From assembly GCA_029204225.1 (NCBI GenBank), contig CM055099.1, forward strand, positions 48,927,290 through 48,991,289: DNA of 64,000 bases. Direction: 5' to 3'. Made by a program: the position numbers and the translations under genes. Source of the stretch: Diphasiastrum complanatum. Lineage: Eukaryota; Streptophyta; Lycopodiopsida; Lycopodiales; Lycopodiaceae. Below the pieces are notes generated by a model. The model had not been told where the DNA came from. It searched no databases and was given only the letters and a program-made list of their open reading frames with translations. Below, one piece after another: positions 11,036-23,273 of this stretch (its first letter is position 1; each line of letters starts with the position of its first letter).

Positions 11036-12215
11036 TCATACAAGCATCTCCATCAAAGTCAACTTTGAGGCCTCTTTACTTAGCAATTGACTCACACTAA
11101 GTAAATTCTTGGTAATAGATGGAATGAACAAAACATCCTCTAAATGAACATTTCTATTTGTAGAGAGAAAAATAGGAATTGTGCCAATCCCTTTGATTGG
11201 ACACTCACCATCATTGGCCGTGTAGATCACCCTCTTGTCATTTCCATATGCCAACAAAGAAGTGAAGTACTCTTTGTGAAAAGTCATGTGTGAACTTTCT
11301 CCACTATCAATCCACCATGGATCTAAATCTCCATCATTAGCAAGCATACATGAAAACATCACAAAAGCATCATCATATGCATTTTGAACATTCAAACCAT
11401 CCTCATCAAGATTAAGATTACCTTGCTTGTCTCCTTGATCTCTCTTCTTCTTGTAGCAAAGTTTCCTTTCATGCCACAATAGAAGCACTTGAGCTTTGAT
11501 CTATATTTCTTTTTTTCATTTGAAGAAACCTCCCCTTGATCTTGCCCTTTAGACCACTTACTTTTGCTTTGGCCCTTGAATTTGCCCTTGATGAACATAG
11601 CCTCCTCTCCAACTTGGGATGTTGATGAAGATCCACCTCTTGCTCGAAGCCTATATTCTTCATTGATCAAGATCTCTTGAAGATCAATCAAACTTGGCAA
11701 AGTTCTTTGAATGGCAAGACTTTGTACAATGTTAGCATGAGCATCCAACAATCCATTAAGAATAACTTGAACAAGCTCTCCTTCCTTAATGTTCTCATCA
11801 ATGCAAGCTAACTCATCTTCAAAGCTTTCACTCTCAAAACAACAGTATTTGGGCTTTCTTCACTCTTTTGCAAACAAAAAAATTTTTTCCTTCTTAGAGT
11901 CAACACTTTAGAAGTAGACTTGGATTCATAAAGCTTCTTCAATGAATCCCAAACATCGTTTGATGAAGTACACTTACCAACTTCCTTGAGAAGTTCATTG
12001 GTAACATTCATCTTGATCATGTGTAGAGCCCTTTTGGCCCTCTTGTCATACCTCATTTGATCTTGTTGTGTTGCCGGCCTCTCCTCCAAACCTACAACAA
12101 TATCCAAAATATCATTCATCTCAATAAGTGATTCCATCCTCACTTTCCACAATGCATAGTTACTTGAGGTAAGCCTATCATTGGCTTCCAACATCAGTCC
12201 ACTTGATGTAGCCAT
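11036..12215 (-). pseudogene. Copia gag-protease fragment
   Basis: The gag N-terminus begins with MATSSGLMLEANDRLTSSNY and contains WKVRMESL and ALHMIKMNVTNELL, the usual UBN2/copia-gag pattern (11808-12215). The next piece (11392-11751) carries LPSLIDLQEIL and a broken zinc knuckle, CFYCGMKGNF with the last cysteine lost. The protease piece (11036-11488) has WWIDSGESSHM, where the normal DSGASSHM has A changed to E, and ends in the NLLSVSQLL motif. Frames are shifted between the pieces. Integrase and reverse transcriptase are absent. The sequence upstream of gag (12216 to about 12600) resembles the leader of the copia element at 41.0-41.3 kb, but no PBS or LTR remains. Confidence 0.85.
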
Positions 12216-12599
12216 GTAGCAATGACATGATCCTCTCTTTCAACCTGTTCCAATGCACAAAGCACTCTTTTGAACAACAACAAATGTTTTCAAAAAGAAA
12301 TCACAAAGACATGGGACTTCTCAATTCTCTTCTAGCACTTATACCAAGCAAATCAACAAATAGAATAGTGAAATCTTGATCAACCTACGATCTATCCTTA
12401 ATATAATTACTCTTGGCACTTCTTAAAATTGACACACACTCAAATGAAGTTCAGTAACCTCGCAATATAGAGATCCAATCAAAATTAGGGCTTTGACAAA
12501 ATCACAAAAATTGATTATTTCAATTTCTACATGCAATTGCCTAAATCTTGATATGCAATCTTGTAGCCACCACTTAGGCTTTTTCAATGCTCTAAAAAT

Positions 12600-12973
12600 C
12601 TGCCAAATCTTGTAAGTATGTAACTAAGATATTCTTCAAAATTCTAAATCTACATATTTAAATAATAATTATTCATTGTTACAAATTGCATAAATTATAT
12701 TTTTGTAATTTTTGGTGATTTGAATACAAATTTTTTTAGAATACTCATCTCAAATTCAAAACATTTGCAAAATGTAACATTTTAAAAATAATCAATTAAT
12801 TTTAAAATTTAAGATTCAAAATCAAGACGAATTATCAGAAAATTGTAAAAGCTTGTAAAAAACGGGTCTCTTCGCCAGTTCCTCTTTCAAAAGATTTTGT
12901 GTTCTACTAACTTCTATCCATCCGAGATTAGTCGTGGGCATGACATTCTTCCTCCCTTATTCAAGTTCTGACC
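12600..12973. other. AT-rich junction between two retroelement pieces
   Basis: An AT-rich stretch between the end of copia-leader similarity and the chromodomain fragment. No motif was recognised. Confidence 0.4.
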
Positions 12974-13291
12974 TCAAAACTTAAAGCTACCTTCTTGTTC
13001 CCAAGAATCATCATCGTTTGTGCGACCCTTCCATCGAACCAGATGCTCAATAGCTATACGATTTCTCAATCGTCTAGTTTTCGAGTCCAAGATCTTTTCA
13101 TGTTCAAGTCGAGTCACACCCGATGATTCATCCAATAGGTCCGATTGGTCTCGAGAACCAAGATGTTCTATAGACTCTTGTTGAGTCGACTTACGTGAAA
13201 AATCAGATGCACTTGTGTTCCTCCAGGAGGTCCAATTGGTTTCAGACTTACCCAACCAACTTATGATGCCTCTATAAGAATTGTAATCCAC
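12974..13291 (-). pseudogene. Gypsy (chromovirus) integrase tail with chromodomain
   Basis: The minus-strand frame contains KILDSKTRRLRNR, then IEHLVRWKG, then DDSWEQE. This is the order and spacing of the chromodomain at the C-terminus of Ty3/gypsy chromovirus integrases. The aromatic positions of the chromodomain cage (W in VRWKG, W in DSWE) are present. The N-terminal part of the frame shows no clear integrase core. It is an isolated 3' end of a pol gene. Confidence 0.7.
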
Positions 13292-13312
13292 AAAACTCCA
13301 TTACACAAAGTG

Positions 13313-13400
13313 ACCCAAAAAAGGGGTTGGCCTAGTTGGTTAGCTTGGCATCCAAAGTTTTTTTGGTCCCAAGTTCAAGCCTCCCTTGGAAACCAAGAAG
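13313..13400 (+). mobile_element. tRNA-derived SINE with 14-bp target-site duplication
   Basis: The body carries a polymerase III box A-like TTGGCCTAGTTGG at 13327-13339 and a box B-like AAGTTCAAGCC at 13371-13381, at tRNA-like spacing. The start GGGGTTGGCCTAG is like the heads of known plant SINEs. The identical 14-mer CATTACACAAAGTG flanks it at 13299-13312 and 13401-13414, as expected of target-primed insertion. At 88 bp it is short and lacks an obvious 3' tail, so it may be 3'-truncated. Confidence 0.8.
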
Positions 13401-13414
13401 CATTACACAAAGTG

Positions 13415-16400
13415 TCATTCAAAAGTTAGGATCCAATCTAGAATGTGTCTAGATTCTAGATTTAGAATAACTTAAGATTCACTAGAACTTCTTTACAAGA
13501 AGTCACTTACTTTTGGCTTACCTTAACTATCCAACTCCAATTGAGTTTCCGGGATAGCGTCCTATTTTCTTTCAATTGAGAAAAGATGAAAGCCAAAGTT
13601 CATGTGTATCCTATGCACAAAAACCCCTTTTAAATGAATCCAAAAACTAACTCATAATGGTTTGTGACTTATAAGCAATACATTTTAACAAAAATATCCA
13701 TAAGGTTATATTGTTGATTCATCAGAAAAAAGGAATTATTGAATATTCAAGTAAGAAGAAAGGTATATTAGAAAACAATTTTATTAACCATTCATGTGAC
13801 ATCGTCCAAGGTCAACAATAAAAATTACCTTTCAAGGAATCACATGAAATAAGGTTAAATAAAATTAAGAAGTTGACGAATATATTCTTAGTATAAAGAA
13901 ATAGCTTGTAGGATTTTTGGTTTTGTAAATTTGAGATATCCATAAGGGGTCATGACCGATACCTCGAAATTTTCGACAAAACACTCTCTTGTGACATTAA
14001 CATTCAGCATCTTGTGGTTATTCAATGGTCAACTAGATCTATTTATTTTTAGGTGTCCCATACCACATGTTTTTCCTCCATAAAAACCATCCACTTTTTG
14101 ATCTAATCTTCTAAAATTCAATTTTTGGAACTACTCATATAGCTTTTGAGCAAATCGGTACTAGGTGAAGTTCTTAGGAATTGACACAGATTCCAACTTC
14201 ATAGTACAAATTTCACCATATTTTTTTTTCACTTTTTCTTAATCTTTTCTGTCACTGAAAGGATTGTAGGTCTCAACCTAACATATGACCCCTGAAACTG
14301 GCTGCTCAGAGCCAACGGACAGAGCGACATCACAGAGTAGGGAGAAACGTGTTTTGGGGAGTTTTCATTACCATTCCATCGAGCGGAGTGTAGGTGACCA
14401 AGTGATGGGCTACATTTCCATTTGGGTACCGTAAGGCCAAATTTGGGCAATTTTTGGTTGGTGAAACCTGTTACAGGGTGGTAAAATGAGGCATAATCAT
14501 GTCTAAGTCATTATTGTTTACTTCTGATAGGGTAACGGGGTGCTTGGAAGTGGTAAATGCAGATAATGAAATTGTGTGGAGAAAGCTAGTATTGGTGACG
14601 GAAGTGTGGCGACGTAACTACTCATCATTGGCGGCAATTTTGAGAGGGCAAGCAATCACAGGTGAGAGGTAGGCATGGTATGCCAATTACCGGTGGAAAA
14701 CTCTCGTGATTGGGTTCAACTCTTGGGGTTCGAACCAACCAACGTCAAGTGGCATTTTGGAGGAACACTGTAATAGGTATGATCGGGAGTGGCATTGTTG
14801 AGTCAAGTGATAGCTGCATTAACACACACATCTGTAGCTTGAAAATTTCTTGTTTGGAGAGAAATATGGGCTAGCTTGGAGGTACACACATATTTGCGGT
14901 CACAGGTGATAGACTTGCGACATGGTGCCAGTTGGAGCCATTGGACAAGATATTGGACTTGCATTAGATGAAGTTGTGTGTAGGACATGTAGAGGATGAA
15001 GAACGGGTCAATGATCACTCTTTGGATGCTCTTGGAGAGTAGTAAGTATGATGATTTTGCATTTTTGCAGTTGGCAAGTAAATTTTGATCAAGACATTGT
15101 AACTGTAGAGCAGTGTATCATGTTTGTCATCGAAGAGATAGATTTCAACTGCCTACTGGGTAAGTCAAGTCAATTTGTCGTATCAGTATTACATTAGGGA
15201 TGTAGATTTCAGTGATGACAGGGGGCTGATCATTCAGTTTGGTCCATGGAAGATCTCACAGGTTCACTTGGAGGGATATTGGCATGTCACATCATGTGAG
15301 GGACTTGATGCTGGCTTTGGAGTTCACTTATCAGTGTATTCTCAAGGAATGGTTTGGAATCATTCATAAGAGTAGCTTGGAGCTAGCTTGGGAGAATACA
15401 AGTGGGCACTACAGGGTAGATGCTCAGATCTTTGAGATCGGTGATGGCATTGGGATACTTGATAGGGATGGACTGTAGGATGACACGGGATGATCATCAG
15501 GGGGGCAGCTATCTCATATTCGACTTGAGTCATTGGACAAGACTTACAGAGGCAATTCATGATGGAATCAGAGGACGCTGATGGTGAGGAATTCATGATG
15601 AGAAAGTCACTCAAAGCAATATACCTCAGTACGGTCAGGGATGCATTAGTCTTGGGATCTCATGAGTGGCAACTCATGGATGAGCTTGTGTTGGCATGGT
15701 GTCGAGTGGCACATAGCCAGGGAGAGCGAGCACTAGGAGCTAGGAGGAGCAGGTGATGCTTCAGTGATTGGCTTGGATAGCAGGATGATGACCTAGGGAT
15801 GGGTCAAGCCTACTTGGAGGTAGGTGGCATGGAGTATACTAGTGGTGGTACATATCTTGAGGGCATGGATTGCATTATGGGATGATGTGGATCCAGCATG
15901 CCCATGGTTGTGAACTACTGCATGGCTATATGCACAGTTGTCTCCAGGTTGGTGTCACATGTTGTGCTGAGATAGGCACTTTGGTGGGAGGCCTATGTAC
16001 TAGTCAAATTAGAGCTGGCAACGTCAAACATGGGAAGTTAAACCTACATGGGATGTAGGACAGGCAAATCATCATCATTATCTATGGGAAATGGGTGAGC
16101 TACTCTGGTATAGCCTACGGTGAGATTTGTATACATTCATTCATTGAGTCTTTGGTAGACTCTTGTGCTTGGAGCATGAAAAATGGATGCGAATCAACTT
16201 TTAAGACCTATTGGATAGATGTATATGCTTGGATGTGAGGGCATCTTGGTTACAGGTCCGAGCCATAGTTAAGGACATGATTTGGTGATCAATGGTGTAA
16301 CAACGGATCTACAGGTGACAGGTGCTAGCACGATAGGATACCACAGTTTGCGCAAGCCTTGTCATGTATTTGACTTATTCATGTTGGTTTGCATGAATGT

Positions 16401-17280
16401 GGGCTTGCATATTAGCTTGTCACGAGGGTCTAGATCTGATTCGAAGTTGTATGTGGTTGTGCATTTGCTACGTCAAAAACAAAGTAATCATTTGATGCTC
16501 TTGACTAGTCATTATGTCTACTAGCTGTCTATCTGGTGAGGGTATAGTCTTATGGTGGTCATAAGATTTTCTCAGGTTCTATCGCTCATTTATGTCAACT
16601 TTATAGTGTTTAATAGGATGTCATCCTAGCTAGATGGACGATGTAAGTCTTATGGTGGTAGTGGGATTTCCTCAGTTTGAGCCATGTTGCTCATGTGGTC
16701 CACTTGTGTTCAAGTTGAATTGGGGATAAGTGTGTGGTAGATTCTCTATATGAGCATTGTACTTGCATGATACTTTGTGTGCCAAACCTGGTGATTTGAT
16801 GGTGTGCTTGAGTGTCAGTCAAGTACATGCTAGACGGAATATGCATAACATCTTTTGGACACTCAAATATTACTGCAATATATTTCTTTACTCCTACTAG
16901 TTTGTCGCTCAGCTCTTTGTTTGCACTTTTCAGAGTAGTCTGAGCATCTCTTTCTTCCTGTAGTACTTGCCTTATAATAAAGGGCAAGACCTTTAAAAGG
17001 AAAGACATTGCCTTGGATAACCTGAAGTGTATATATAGAGGCATATTTGGCCACAATCAACATGAAACATCAATCTTGGTTTTGGAAGCAATTTTGTGTA
17101 ATTCTCTCTATTTGTTTACATTTGTTTTGATTGTTTTGAGGTTCTATCATAGTGTACTTTATTTTTAGGTTGGAGTCCGTACTTTGACAGGGTGAAACCA
17201 GCAAGTACATTTACCTTCATTAAATGATTGTTGAATTATCCGAGGGTTCAAGTTGCAAAAAGAAGTCTCATGATCCGGTG
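13415..17280. other. Unclassified; no gene recognised
   Basis: About 3.9 kb with several frames of 60-120 codons but no domain I know. From 14.5 to 16.7 kb the DNA is richer in G than its surroundings and reads as old repeat sequence. A lone B-box-like GGTTCGAACC at about 14730 has no matching A box. No LTR end was found. Confidence 0.4.
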
Positions 17281-17580
17281 AATTATACATATGGCAAACA
17301 CTGATTTACATTCGTTTTTTCAATTGAGGACACTTGTTCACTGTGTGATTTCCTGTACAAATAGAACACCAAACATTTTCCCTGGTAGGAAAAGTCTTTG
17401 CAAGCTTTTCAGATTCCTTGTTTGCTTCCCCGTGGAAATTTTCCAATGCTTTGATCTTCTCATCAAATTGCAACTGCAACTTTTCCATCTATTTCTGCTG
17501 GTTCTTCCCAAGTTTCTCAAACTCATTGAGAATCATTTATGCAGTAGCATTGGCATTCGTTGATGCAATAAGATTTTATA
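17281..17580 (-). pseudogene. Second copy of gypsy gag zinc-knuckle segment
   Basis: The minus frame reads MEKLQLQFDEKIKALENFHG, then VWCSICTGNHTVNKCPQL, a zinc knuckle of CX2CX3HX4C spacing. It matches the segment at about 19.88-20.23 kb almost word for word and keeps the noncoding lead-in (ATCCGAGG-n-TTGAAGTTGCAAAAA-like). It lies downstream of the reverse transcriptase piece, out of the normal gene order, so it belongs to a second element or a rearranged copy. Confidence 0.75.
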
Positions 17581-17639
17581 TCTAGAATTGATCTAGATAG
17601 ATCTTAATCTTTTGTAGATTGATAGATCAAGTAAATCTA

Positions 17640-18177
17640 ACATCCAATCCCTCTTGAGGATCAGATTAGGATCCACTCTTGGTCCATTTTGTACTTTTTC
17701 CACTACTCTCTTCAATTGATCCAGGTGGTTTGTATCTGTGCTATGGACTCCCAAGTCATTCAAGTAAATTTCAAGGAATTTCTATAGATAATCTTTAAAA
17801 GCAAATTGCATTACTCTTTGGAACGAACTTGGTGCATTACAGAGTCCAAATGACATTGCTTTGTAAGCATAGGTGTCTTGTTCTATTGCAAAAGTGGTTT
17901 TGTGGCAATCTGTAGGTGCAATCTTAACATGGTTGTAACAACTAAATCCATCTAGGAAATTATAAGCTTCCGCTCCAGCAAGGTGATCCAGAATGCTTTC
18001 AATAAAAGGTAATGAAAAGTGATCCTTCCACGTCACTTTGTTCAAAGCCTTGAGATTCACGCAAATTCTCAATTTCCCATTATTCTTAGGAACAATGACA
18101 ATCGGTGAAACCCATTCGGTATGCTCGATCTCATAAATGAAATCGACGTCAAGCAATCTCTGAACCTCTTTCTTCAT
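17640..18177 (-). pseudogene. Gypsy reverse transcriptase, N-terminal part
   Basis: Frame 17782-18177 reads DFIYEIEHTEWVSPIVIVPK, NGKLRICVNLKALNKVT, AYNFLDGFSCYNHVKIA and FGLCNAPSSFQRVM, which are the first reverse transcriptase blocks of Ty3/gypsy. The next block appears as EIYLNDLGVHS, where YxDD has become YLND, so the active site is damaged. The sequence then degrades by about 17640. The rest of RT, RNase H and integrase are missing. Confidence 0.9.
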
Positions 18178-18229
18178 CAGATCTGCAACATTAGGATTAC
18201 AGTGATAGAACTTTGTAGCCTTTGGAACT

Positions 18230-19650
18230 GCATCAGGTACTAAAGATATGGTATGTTCAATAACTGACGTCGGAGTACCCTTCAGATCGTGATAAGTCCA
18301 TGCAAAGCAATCTTGATAGTTTATGAGTAACGTTCAGAGTGCTTGATACTATTCAAGATTAACTTGTGATCCAACTTGTATAATCTTTTCTGGTTCTTCT
18401 GGTTCAGCAAGATTCATTGGCTTTGTCCTAGCTGGGCCATCGTAAACATCTTTCAATTCTAGAACCTGTTCTTTGGGTTCATGACGTGCTTTGGATAACA
18501 TGATAACCACATCATCCAGTGTATAACATTTAAAATGTTTGGGCATATCGTGTTGGACTACATCTACTTGTTCTTTGTCGAAAGGACTTGTCTTGGATCT
18601 TCACTTAGCCTTCTTAGCAGGAATTGATCGTAGAGGTGATGATTTCCGAGATGATGATGTCTTGCTAGAACTCTGACTTGGAGAATCATCCTTAACTTTT
18701 CCTTTGTCTTTATCCAATAAGGGTGGCACATTCTTTGAATCAATCTTTTGAGGAGGAGTTTCCCATTTCAGAACCGTATTATAATGTTGCTTGGCTTGTT
18801 TCTTTGTCATTGACCCTGTGATCCTGTCGTTTTTCAATATAACTGCTTTGGGTGTTTTATTGTTGGTTCATCAGGAACATTACACACTCCAAATCTGGTC
18901 GGATCCATATGATTTAGAATCTTTTCATCAGTAAGTTTTGCATTGTCATCATAAGTCAAGGTATGACTCACAGGAATGAGGTCATCTTCAATCGGATCTG
19001 GTATAGGTTCCATTGATATCCAAGCTACATTCAGCACATTCAATGGAAAAGTGATCGGTGTATCCAAGGTTCAATCCAATAATGAAATCTCGCTCAAATC
19101 TGACTGATTATCTTGTTGACACATATATCCTACTGTACAATCAATCATTATAAGATCTTTATTCCAGCTGACAGTATCTGTTTGAGAATCGTAATGAATT
19201 CCCAAATTTTTCTCTGGCCGGTCACAAGTATGATCTGTTGTTGATGAATCATCATCCTCTTTTTGAACCACTGGCTTGATAGTCCAAGTTGCAGGATCAA
19301 CCTTGACTACACGTTCACAATTTTTAAAAGTGATTATCCGGGTATCCCAGTTATGAATTACTTGCACAACTCATAACCATGGATGTCCCAATAGGACTCA
19401 GTAGACATTTGGTACAACTGGTAAATTCATTACTATGAAAGTAATGATGAACTGTACTCCGACAATTCTAACAAGTATATCTTCAACCATTCCTCGCGGA
19501 CAAACTGTAGTTTGATCAGCCAGCTTAATGGCAAAAGTCGCAGGCTTAATCTTTGTAAGGCCCCATTTTGCACATAGCTTTGTAGAAATCAGGTTATCTC
19601 CACATGCAAAGCATCCAAGTGGTGCTCTGGTCCAGTTTCTAGATGTCTAT
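18230..19650 (-). pseudogene. Gypsy protease and protease-RT linker, decayed
   Basis: A series of minus-strand frames (19071-19367, 18834-19067, 18601-18837, 18349-18546) lies between gag and RT. The frame at 19071 has VIHNW, RVVKVDPATWTIKP and a DDDSSTTD stretch. The same block occurs at 42.1-42.3 kb as VVHNW, KIDPTTWAVKP and KADDGS. The protease catalytic triad could not be read. The later frames are lysine-, serine- and proline-rich and look like the spacer seen in this gypsy group. Frames shift repeatedly. Confidence 0.6.
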
Positions 19651-19879
19651 TGTTGCGTGGCAGCATAAATAACATACTGTTATGAAGATCCACCTTCTTG
19701 ATCAGTACCATAGTTCCATTGTTGGCACTTATGTATGGTTCTGGTTCCATCAAATTGGCAGGAGGAGCGGGGTGCTTTGGTGAGGCAGGTAAGGCAAAAT
19801 GTTCTGGGTATCCAAGAGCAGATTGTCAAGGTCTAGCTGCTAGATTTCCTTCGTAACGTGGTTCTTGATATCCCATTGG

Positions 19880-20418
19880 GCATACCATTGCTGAATCATC
19901 CGAGGATTGAAGTTGCAAAAAACAGTCTCGTGATCAGACGAACTACACAAATGACAAATACTGATTTCCATTCATTTTTTCAATTGAGGACACTCATTCA
20001 CTGTGTGATTTCTTGTACAAATAGAATAACAGACATTTTCCCTAGTAGGAAAAGTCTTTGCAAACTTCTCAGGTTCCTTGTTTGCTTGTCCATGGAAATC
20101 TTCCAATGCTTTAATCTTCTCATCAAATTGCGACTACAACTTTTCCATATGTTTTCGCTAGTTATTTCCGAGTTTCTCGAACTCATTGAGCATCATTTCT
20201 GCAGTAGCGGTGACATTCGTTGATGCAATAGTGGTGGATGTCGTAGTGGTCTGCCCTGATGTATAAGGCAACATACTGATATTTGGCTCATCATCTGAAT
20301 CTTCATCCTCCTCCCGAATTGCATCATCCATAGCATTTTGCAAAAGTGCATACTCATTATGGTGTTTCAGCTCACGTCTGATCCTTTTAGGTAAACTTGA
20401 CAAAAACCACATAATCAA
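19880..20418 (-). pseudogene. Gypsy gag, C-terminal half with zinc knuckle
   Basis: Frame 20158-20418 reads MWFLSSLPKRIRREL and an acidic stretch REEDEDSDDEPN. A shifted frame then gives QFDEKIKALED and YSICTRNHTVNECPQL, the nucleic-acid-binding knuckle with its first cysteine damaged. It continues the capsid piece just upstream and precedes the protease region. Confidence 0.75.
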
Positions 20419-20493
20419 GGCATTTTCATTAATTAGCTCAAATTTGCACTCAGATCTGAGGCATTTTACCCGTTCAATGTAATCTCAAATCAT

Positions 20494-20820
20494 TTACTGC
20501 TTTCTCATTTTAATTTTATATAAAAGTAGGAAAGGGTCTTCCATAAACTTTTGAGGTTTGAACCGTGTGATAAGGGCTCGTTTAACAATCTCCCAATCCG
20601 TACGCTCAGTTTCATCTTGATTATAGTACCAATCTTTTGTTGCGTCTGTTAAGGCCATAGGAAAAAGCTTAAGTTTATCTTGGGGAAAAATTTCACCATA
20701 GACTTCACAAGATTCAATATAGATCTGAAGAAATCTAACTAGATCTGTTAATCCATTGTATTTGGGTAGATCCAAATGGGGTGCTCTTTTAACAATGATT
20801 GGATTGACAGCCATATTCAC
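20494..20820 (-). pseudogene. Gypsy gag, capsid part
   Basis: The frame reads HLDLPKYNGLTDLVRFLQIY, LKLFPMALTDATKDWYYN and LITRFKPQKF, the Retrotrans_gag capsid pattern (LpkF-G-dp-FL, W-n-L, F-n-F). It starts at an ATG placed about 1.2 kb downstream of the primer-binding site at 21997-22014, in the correct orientation. It is separated from the next gag frame by a stop or frameshift near 20450. Confidence 0.85.
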
Positions 20821-21996
20821 AGATTCAAATCAAGCAAACAATGAGATTGGATCTAGATTTTTAATCAAAACTATCTAAGATCAGACCTGCTAGATCTATT
20901 TCACTTGGCAAGAATTAGATTTCTATATCATGAAAAAGATTTCAAAATTCAATCAATCGATACTTCTCAAAAATGGAAAATATCTCATAATTAAAATCAG
21001 ATTGTATTAGATTTGACCCAAATTTTGATAGAGACTTGATCTGAAAAATCAAAACCTAAAAATAGAACTGGCAAAGGTTCCCTAGGTGAAGATTGACTCG
21101 ACGAAGGTACAACAGAGTTATTTTTGGAAAAAAAACTCTCCGATCAGGTCTTTCGGACAATTTCTATGAAAATAACCTTCGTCGAACTCTCAGACTAGAA
21201 ATCTGACACAGATAAAGTTAGGGTAAACCCGACAAAGGTTTCTGGCACACAAAAACACAGTTTATGTAGTTTGACGAGGTAAAAATCAAGATTTTCTATG
21301 ATCTAGATAAAATGAATATTTGCTGAACTTAAAACTAGTATTATACTGTAAATAGAATGATCTGAAAACTTGGTAAAGATTTTGGCAAAGAATCAAGAGT
21401 AATGTTGGTATTTTTGCAAAAAAGAGACTTTTTTGACAAAACTCTAACAATATGACAATTGATCCTCTGAGAAAACCTTCTATTTCTGATATTATTCTTC
21501 GCCGACCTGACAATAAATAGATCTGAATCACACCTATGCACAATGAATTGGATGAAAGTTTTTTTTTTTTTTTTTTTTTCTGTATTTTTAGGGATTTGGT
21601 GAGTTTTTGGTGGTTTTTCTGATGTTTCTCAAAATCTGCTGGGAAGGGTTGTTCACCCTTCAAACTAATGGTTCTATGATCAAAACCAAAGGTGTTTGCA
21701 ACTCGGCAAAGGTTTCCTGAAAGAGGGCAAAAAGTTATCAGCTCTGATGATGATTTTTGCCTCCTTTCGACTAAAATATGATAGATTTGACCGATTTTTG
21801 TTGTTTTTTCTAATATCTCAAGATTGGTGATTTGAATAGCTTTTTTGGTTCGACAATTAGATTAGATTTAAAAAATCCACTCAAATCAAACAAAATCACT
21901 CCCAAACTAATCTTAACACCATTTATGCAATGACAAGATGCCTAATGCAAGCTAACCATCCAAAAAACATGCTGCAAACTGAAAAATTGGCATAGC
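20821..21996 (-). other. Gypsy 5' leader
   Basis: Untranslated leader between PBS and gag of the minus-strand gypsy element. It is AT-rich and contains a 22-base poly-T at 21559-21580. A lysine-rich open frame over the homopolymer is not regarded as a gene. Confidence 0.6.
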
Positions 21997-22014
21997 TCCC
22001 CGACAACGGCGCCA
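21997..22014 (-). other. Gypsy primer-binding site (tRNA-Asp type)
   Basis: On the minus strand the sequence is TGGCGCCGTTGTCGGGGA. This differs by one base from the PBS complementary to the 3' end of plant tRNA-Asp that many gypsy elements use. It lies 4 bases inside a TG...-type LTR edge at 22019. Confidence 0.9.
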
Positions 22015-22018
22015 AAAT

Positions 22019-22500
22019 TGTAGTGGGTTTCTTTCCTTGCCTAACCTCAACCCAAGATCTAATCAATCTAGCATCAAAGAGATGAAGCTAGTTGTCACGC
22101 ATAGATTCGTTCCCATGAGAGCAATAATATAGTTCAGATTTCAACATGAATGGAAGATTCACATCTAACTCTAACATCCATTAATCCTAAGCATTAACAC
22201 CACATCCACTAATACTAGATTCACAACAAGATAGCTTACTCTTTCTCTCTCTCCCTTTCTCTTCATAGAAAGTATAATAACATGCAATTCCAATAACAAT
22301 CAAATCCAACAATTAGCAAAACACAAATAAAGCATAAGAGATGGAGGAAAGTGATAGAGAGCAAGGACATTCATCAATCCATTTCACAAGAGAACCAATC
22401 TGCTTTATTGAAATGAAAAAATGAAACATGTGTAGGAACTCTAGTTGGTCCCTTTTCATAGTAGAGAGGAGGACCTTGGCCTATGAATCCTATTGGTCCA
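22019..22500 (-). repeat. Gypsy 5' LTR (outer end approximate)
   Basis: The inner LTR edge is fixed by the PBS: on the minus strand the LTR ends CCCACTACA followed by ATTT and the PBS. The outer end was not resolved and must lie before the coding end of the neighbouring element near 22511. No partner 3' LTR was found to the left, so the element is truncated. Confidence 0.65.
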
Positions 22501-22510
22501 TTTTGCCTCC

Positions 22511-23273
22511 CTAATTATTCAAACTTAAAAAAGAGTGGGAACCATCCAAAATTGGAGGGAAACCCAATGATCGCCTATAATCTCCTCTATCTACATATTC
22601 TACTTTATTACTGTATGCAGGTATACTTAATGTGACAAATCTCTCCCCTTCCTCAATCCTTATGTACTGAAGTCCTTCATCCTCCGAAGCATAGCTTGAG
22701 GATGATGTAGGTCTCTCACCTTCATACTTATCCTTTTCCCAGGATATCGCAATTCTTTTATGACTTTTCCCCGTCGATGTGTCCATCTGACCTCTGAAGG
22801 TAATCTTCTTTTTCTTCCAGTGGGTTATGACATCGGCTTGGTAGAGCCATGGTCGTCCTTTTATATGACGATTTTCTTGGAGTCCTTAATATAATGAAAT
22901 CTATTAGAAACTTATGGTCTCCAACATAGACTGTAACTTGGGACAATTCTCCTATCGATGATCTTCTAGTTGCATCAACTAATCTTAAATGTCTTAATGT
23001 GGGTGCTATTCTATGGTGAATGCCTAACTCGTATGTTGTTTCTTCAGTCATTATGTTTATGCTAGATTCAAAATCTATGGACAAACTATCTAAAATACAG
23101 CCATTGATTACTACTTGAATCTCGGGTTGACGTTCATCACCGTAGTTAACTAACCCTACATTGACTAATGGTAACTTCATCTTTCTTTTCTTTTTCCTTT
23201 GCGAAAATTGCTTAATTTCTTTCTTATAGTACTGATTATCATCTAATAACTGTTTAAAAGTGATGTTGGGCAT
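22511..23273 (-). pseudogene. Second gypsy element: aspartic protease region
   Basis: Frame 22758-23273 carries IQVVINGCILDSLSIDFESS, INIMTEETTYELGI and LIDFIILRT. The pattern matches retropepsins of the type VxGxxxxxLxDxGSSINIMxE, but the catalytic D-S/T-G reads DFESS, so the site looks damaged. Upstream in the frame is a basic stretch (RKKKRKMKLP). The overlapping frame 22511-22786 continues with no domain I know. Confidence 0.75.

Noticed and set aside
14725-14745. Possible tRNA or SINE from a GGTTCGAACC box B
   Set aside because: No box A at proper distance and no cloverleaf arms could be drawn.
21286-21663. 125-codon lysine-rich frame
   Set aside because: It spans a 22-base poly-T in the gypsy leader and has no domain.
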